In this document: one piece after another, positions 63,688 through 64,000 of the stretch
Layout of the letters: each line of letters opens with the position of its first letter
Position numbering within the stretch: position 1 is the first letter of the stretch
Origin: Gallionella capsiferriformans ES-2
GTDB lineage: Bacteria > Pseudomonadota > Gammaproteobacteria > Burkholderiales > Gallionellaceae
Direction: 5' to 3'
Length of the DNA stretch: 64,000 nt
Assembly (NCBI RefSeq): GCF_000145255.1
Contig: NC_014394.1
Span: 1,054,001-1,118,000 of the forward strand
Made by a program: the position numbers and the translations under genes
Notes under the pieces: generated by a model
The model's database searches: none
Seen by the model: the letters and a program-made list of their open reading frames with translations, nothing else
Told to the model about the DNA's origin: nothing

Positions 63688-64000
63688 TGCCATTTCCGTT
63701 GCGCGGTTTAATGATGGATGAGAGCAGGCTGGCAAATTTGTTATCCGGTGTTCCTGTTGAACCTGATGTTGTTAAGTCCTGCAGTTCGTCTGTTTTTGGC
63801 AGCGTGTGCAACGTGCGTATCTGGCCCGGGCCTACACCGATCAGCACCCAAGTGTCGTCTACTTCGATCATGACGACACGTTCGCGTTGCCCAATCGCGA
63901 TGCTGCCGACGACTTTGAGTAGGTTGCCGGTGCCGTGCTGCGCAATATTCATGCGTTTGAGCAACCATGCGATGGTCATGATGACGGCCAGTACCAGCAG
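63677..64000 (-). CDS. fliO: Flagellar biosynthesis protein FliO, 5' part beyond window
   Basis: The frame is open to the right edge: [16 protein letters not shown] is the membrane helix, followed by the conserved [39 protein letters not shown], and a variable tail. FliO helps assemble the FliP ring. About 107 residues are visible; the N-terminus is missing. Overlaps fliP. Confidence 0.9.
   Translation of the reverse strand: MLVLAVIMTIAWLLKRMNIAQHGTGNLLKVVGSIAIGQRERVVMIEVDDTWVLIGVGPGQIRTLHTLPKTDELQDLTTSGSTGTPDNKFASLLSSIIKPRNGNGNAP

Overview
The window reads as part of a betaproteobacterial chromosome, most likely from the Nitrosomonadales/Gallionellaceae side. The reasons are an FlhDC master regulator combined with a Pseudomonas-like flhA-flhF-flhG-fliA-motCD block, CheV and CheZ together with CheD, and chemoreceptors carrying periplasmic haem-c motifs. 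The lineage is an inference from gene content, not from a marker gene. I saw no rRNA, tRNA, CRISPR array or insertion sequence.

Layout. Positions 1-3570 are an accessory stretch: the 3' end of an unrecognised helical-repeat gene, a hipBA toxin-antitoxin pair with inverted repeats upstream, a decayed second copy of part of the first gene, and a dinJ antitoxin followed by a yafQ toxin broken by one missing base. After a gene-poor gap comes an HDOD-REC-GGDEF protein (4131-6041). From 6050 to the right edge almost everything concerns motility: flhDC, motAB, four transmembrane chemoreceptors (two with a CxxCH haem motif), two cheV, cheY, cheZ, cheA, a receptor carrying a CheZ-like motif, a second cheY-cheA-cheW, an Aer-like receptor with a CheR-tethering tail, cheR-cheD-cheB, and an HsbA/HsbR/HsbD-like partner-switch plus diguanylate cyclase module. 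Then follow flhB-flhA-flhF-flhG-fliA-motC-motD, flgN-flgM (minus), flgA (minus), flgBCDEFGHIJKL, minCDE, and fliR-fliQ-fliP-fliO (minus, cut by the window edge).

One insertion does not look flagellar: a compact three-gene cluster at 44149-48156 encoding a PLP decarboxylase, a TPR-like/ATP-grasp protein and a second PLP fold-type I enzyme. It sits between flgM and flgA, has its own -10 element, and looks like a small amine-amide or peptide-like biosynthetic pathway of unknown product.

Regulation. Matches to the FliA (sigma-28) promoter TAAAGTTT-N11-GCCGATAA can be read before flgM, before flgK, before the first haem-c receptor, and, as a perfect match, in the gap before flhDC. The last is followed about 50 bases later by an intrinsic terminator, so it defines a candidate small RNA of about 73 nt with no gene assigned; its C6 run is complementary to the G6 Shine-Dalgarno of flhD. 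Two families of degenerate short-period repeats, often arranged as inverted pairs, fill many of the linkers just upstream of ribosome binding sites.

Together the genes make a flagellum from master regulator to hook-filament junction, with two stator systems, two CheA kinases, and energy or redox sensing through PAS and haem-c receptors. Filament and C-ring genes (fliC, fliD, fliE-N) are not in the window and presumably lie beyond its right end or elsewhere.
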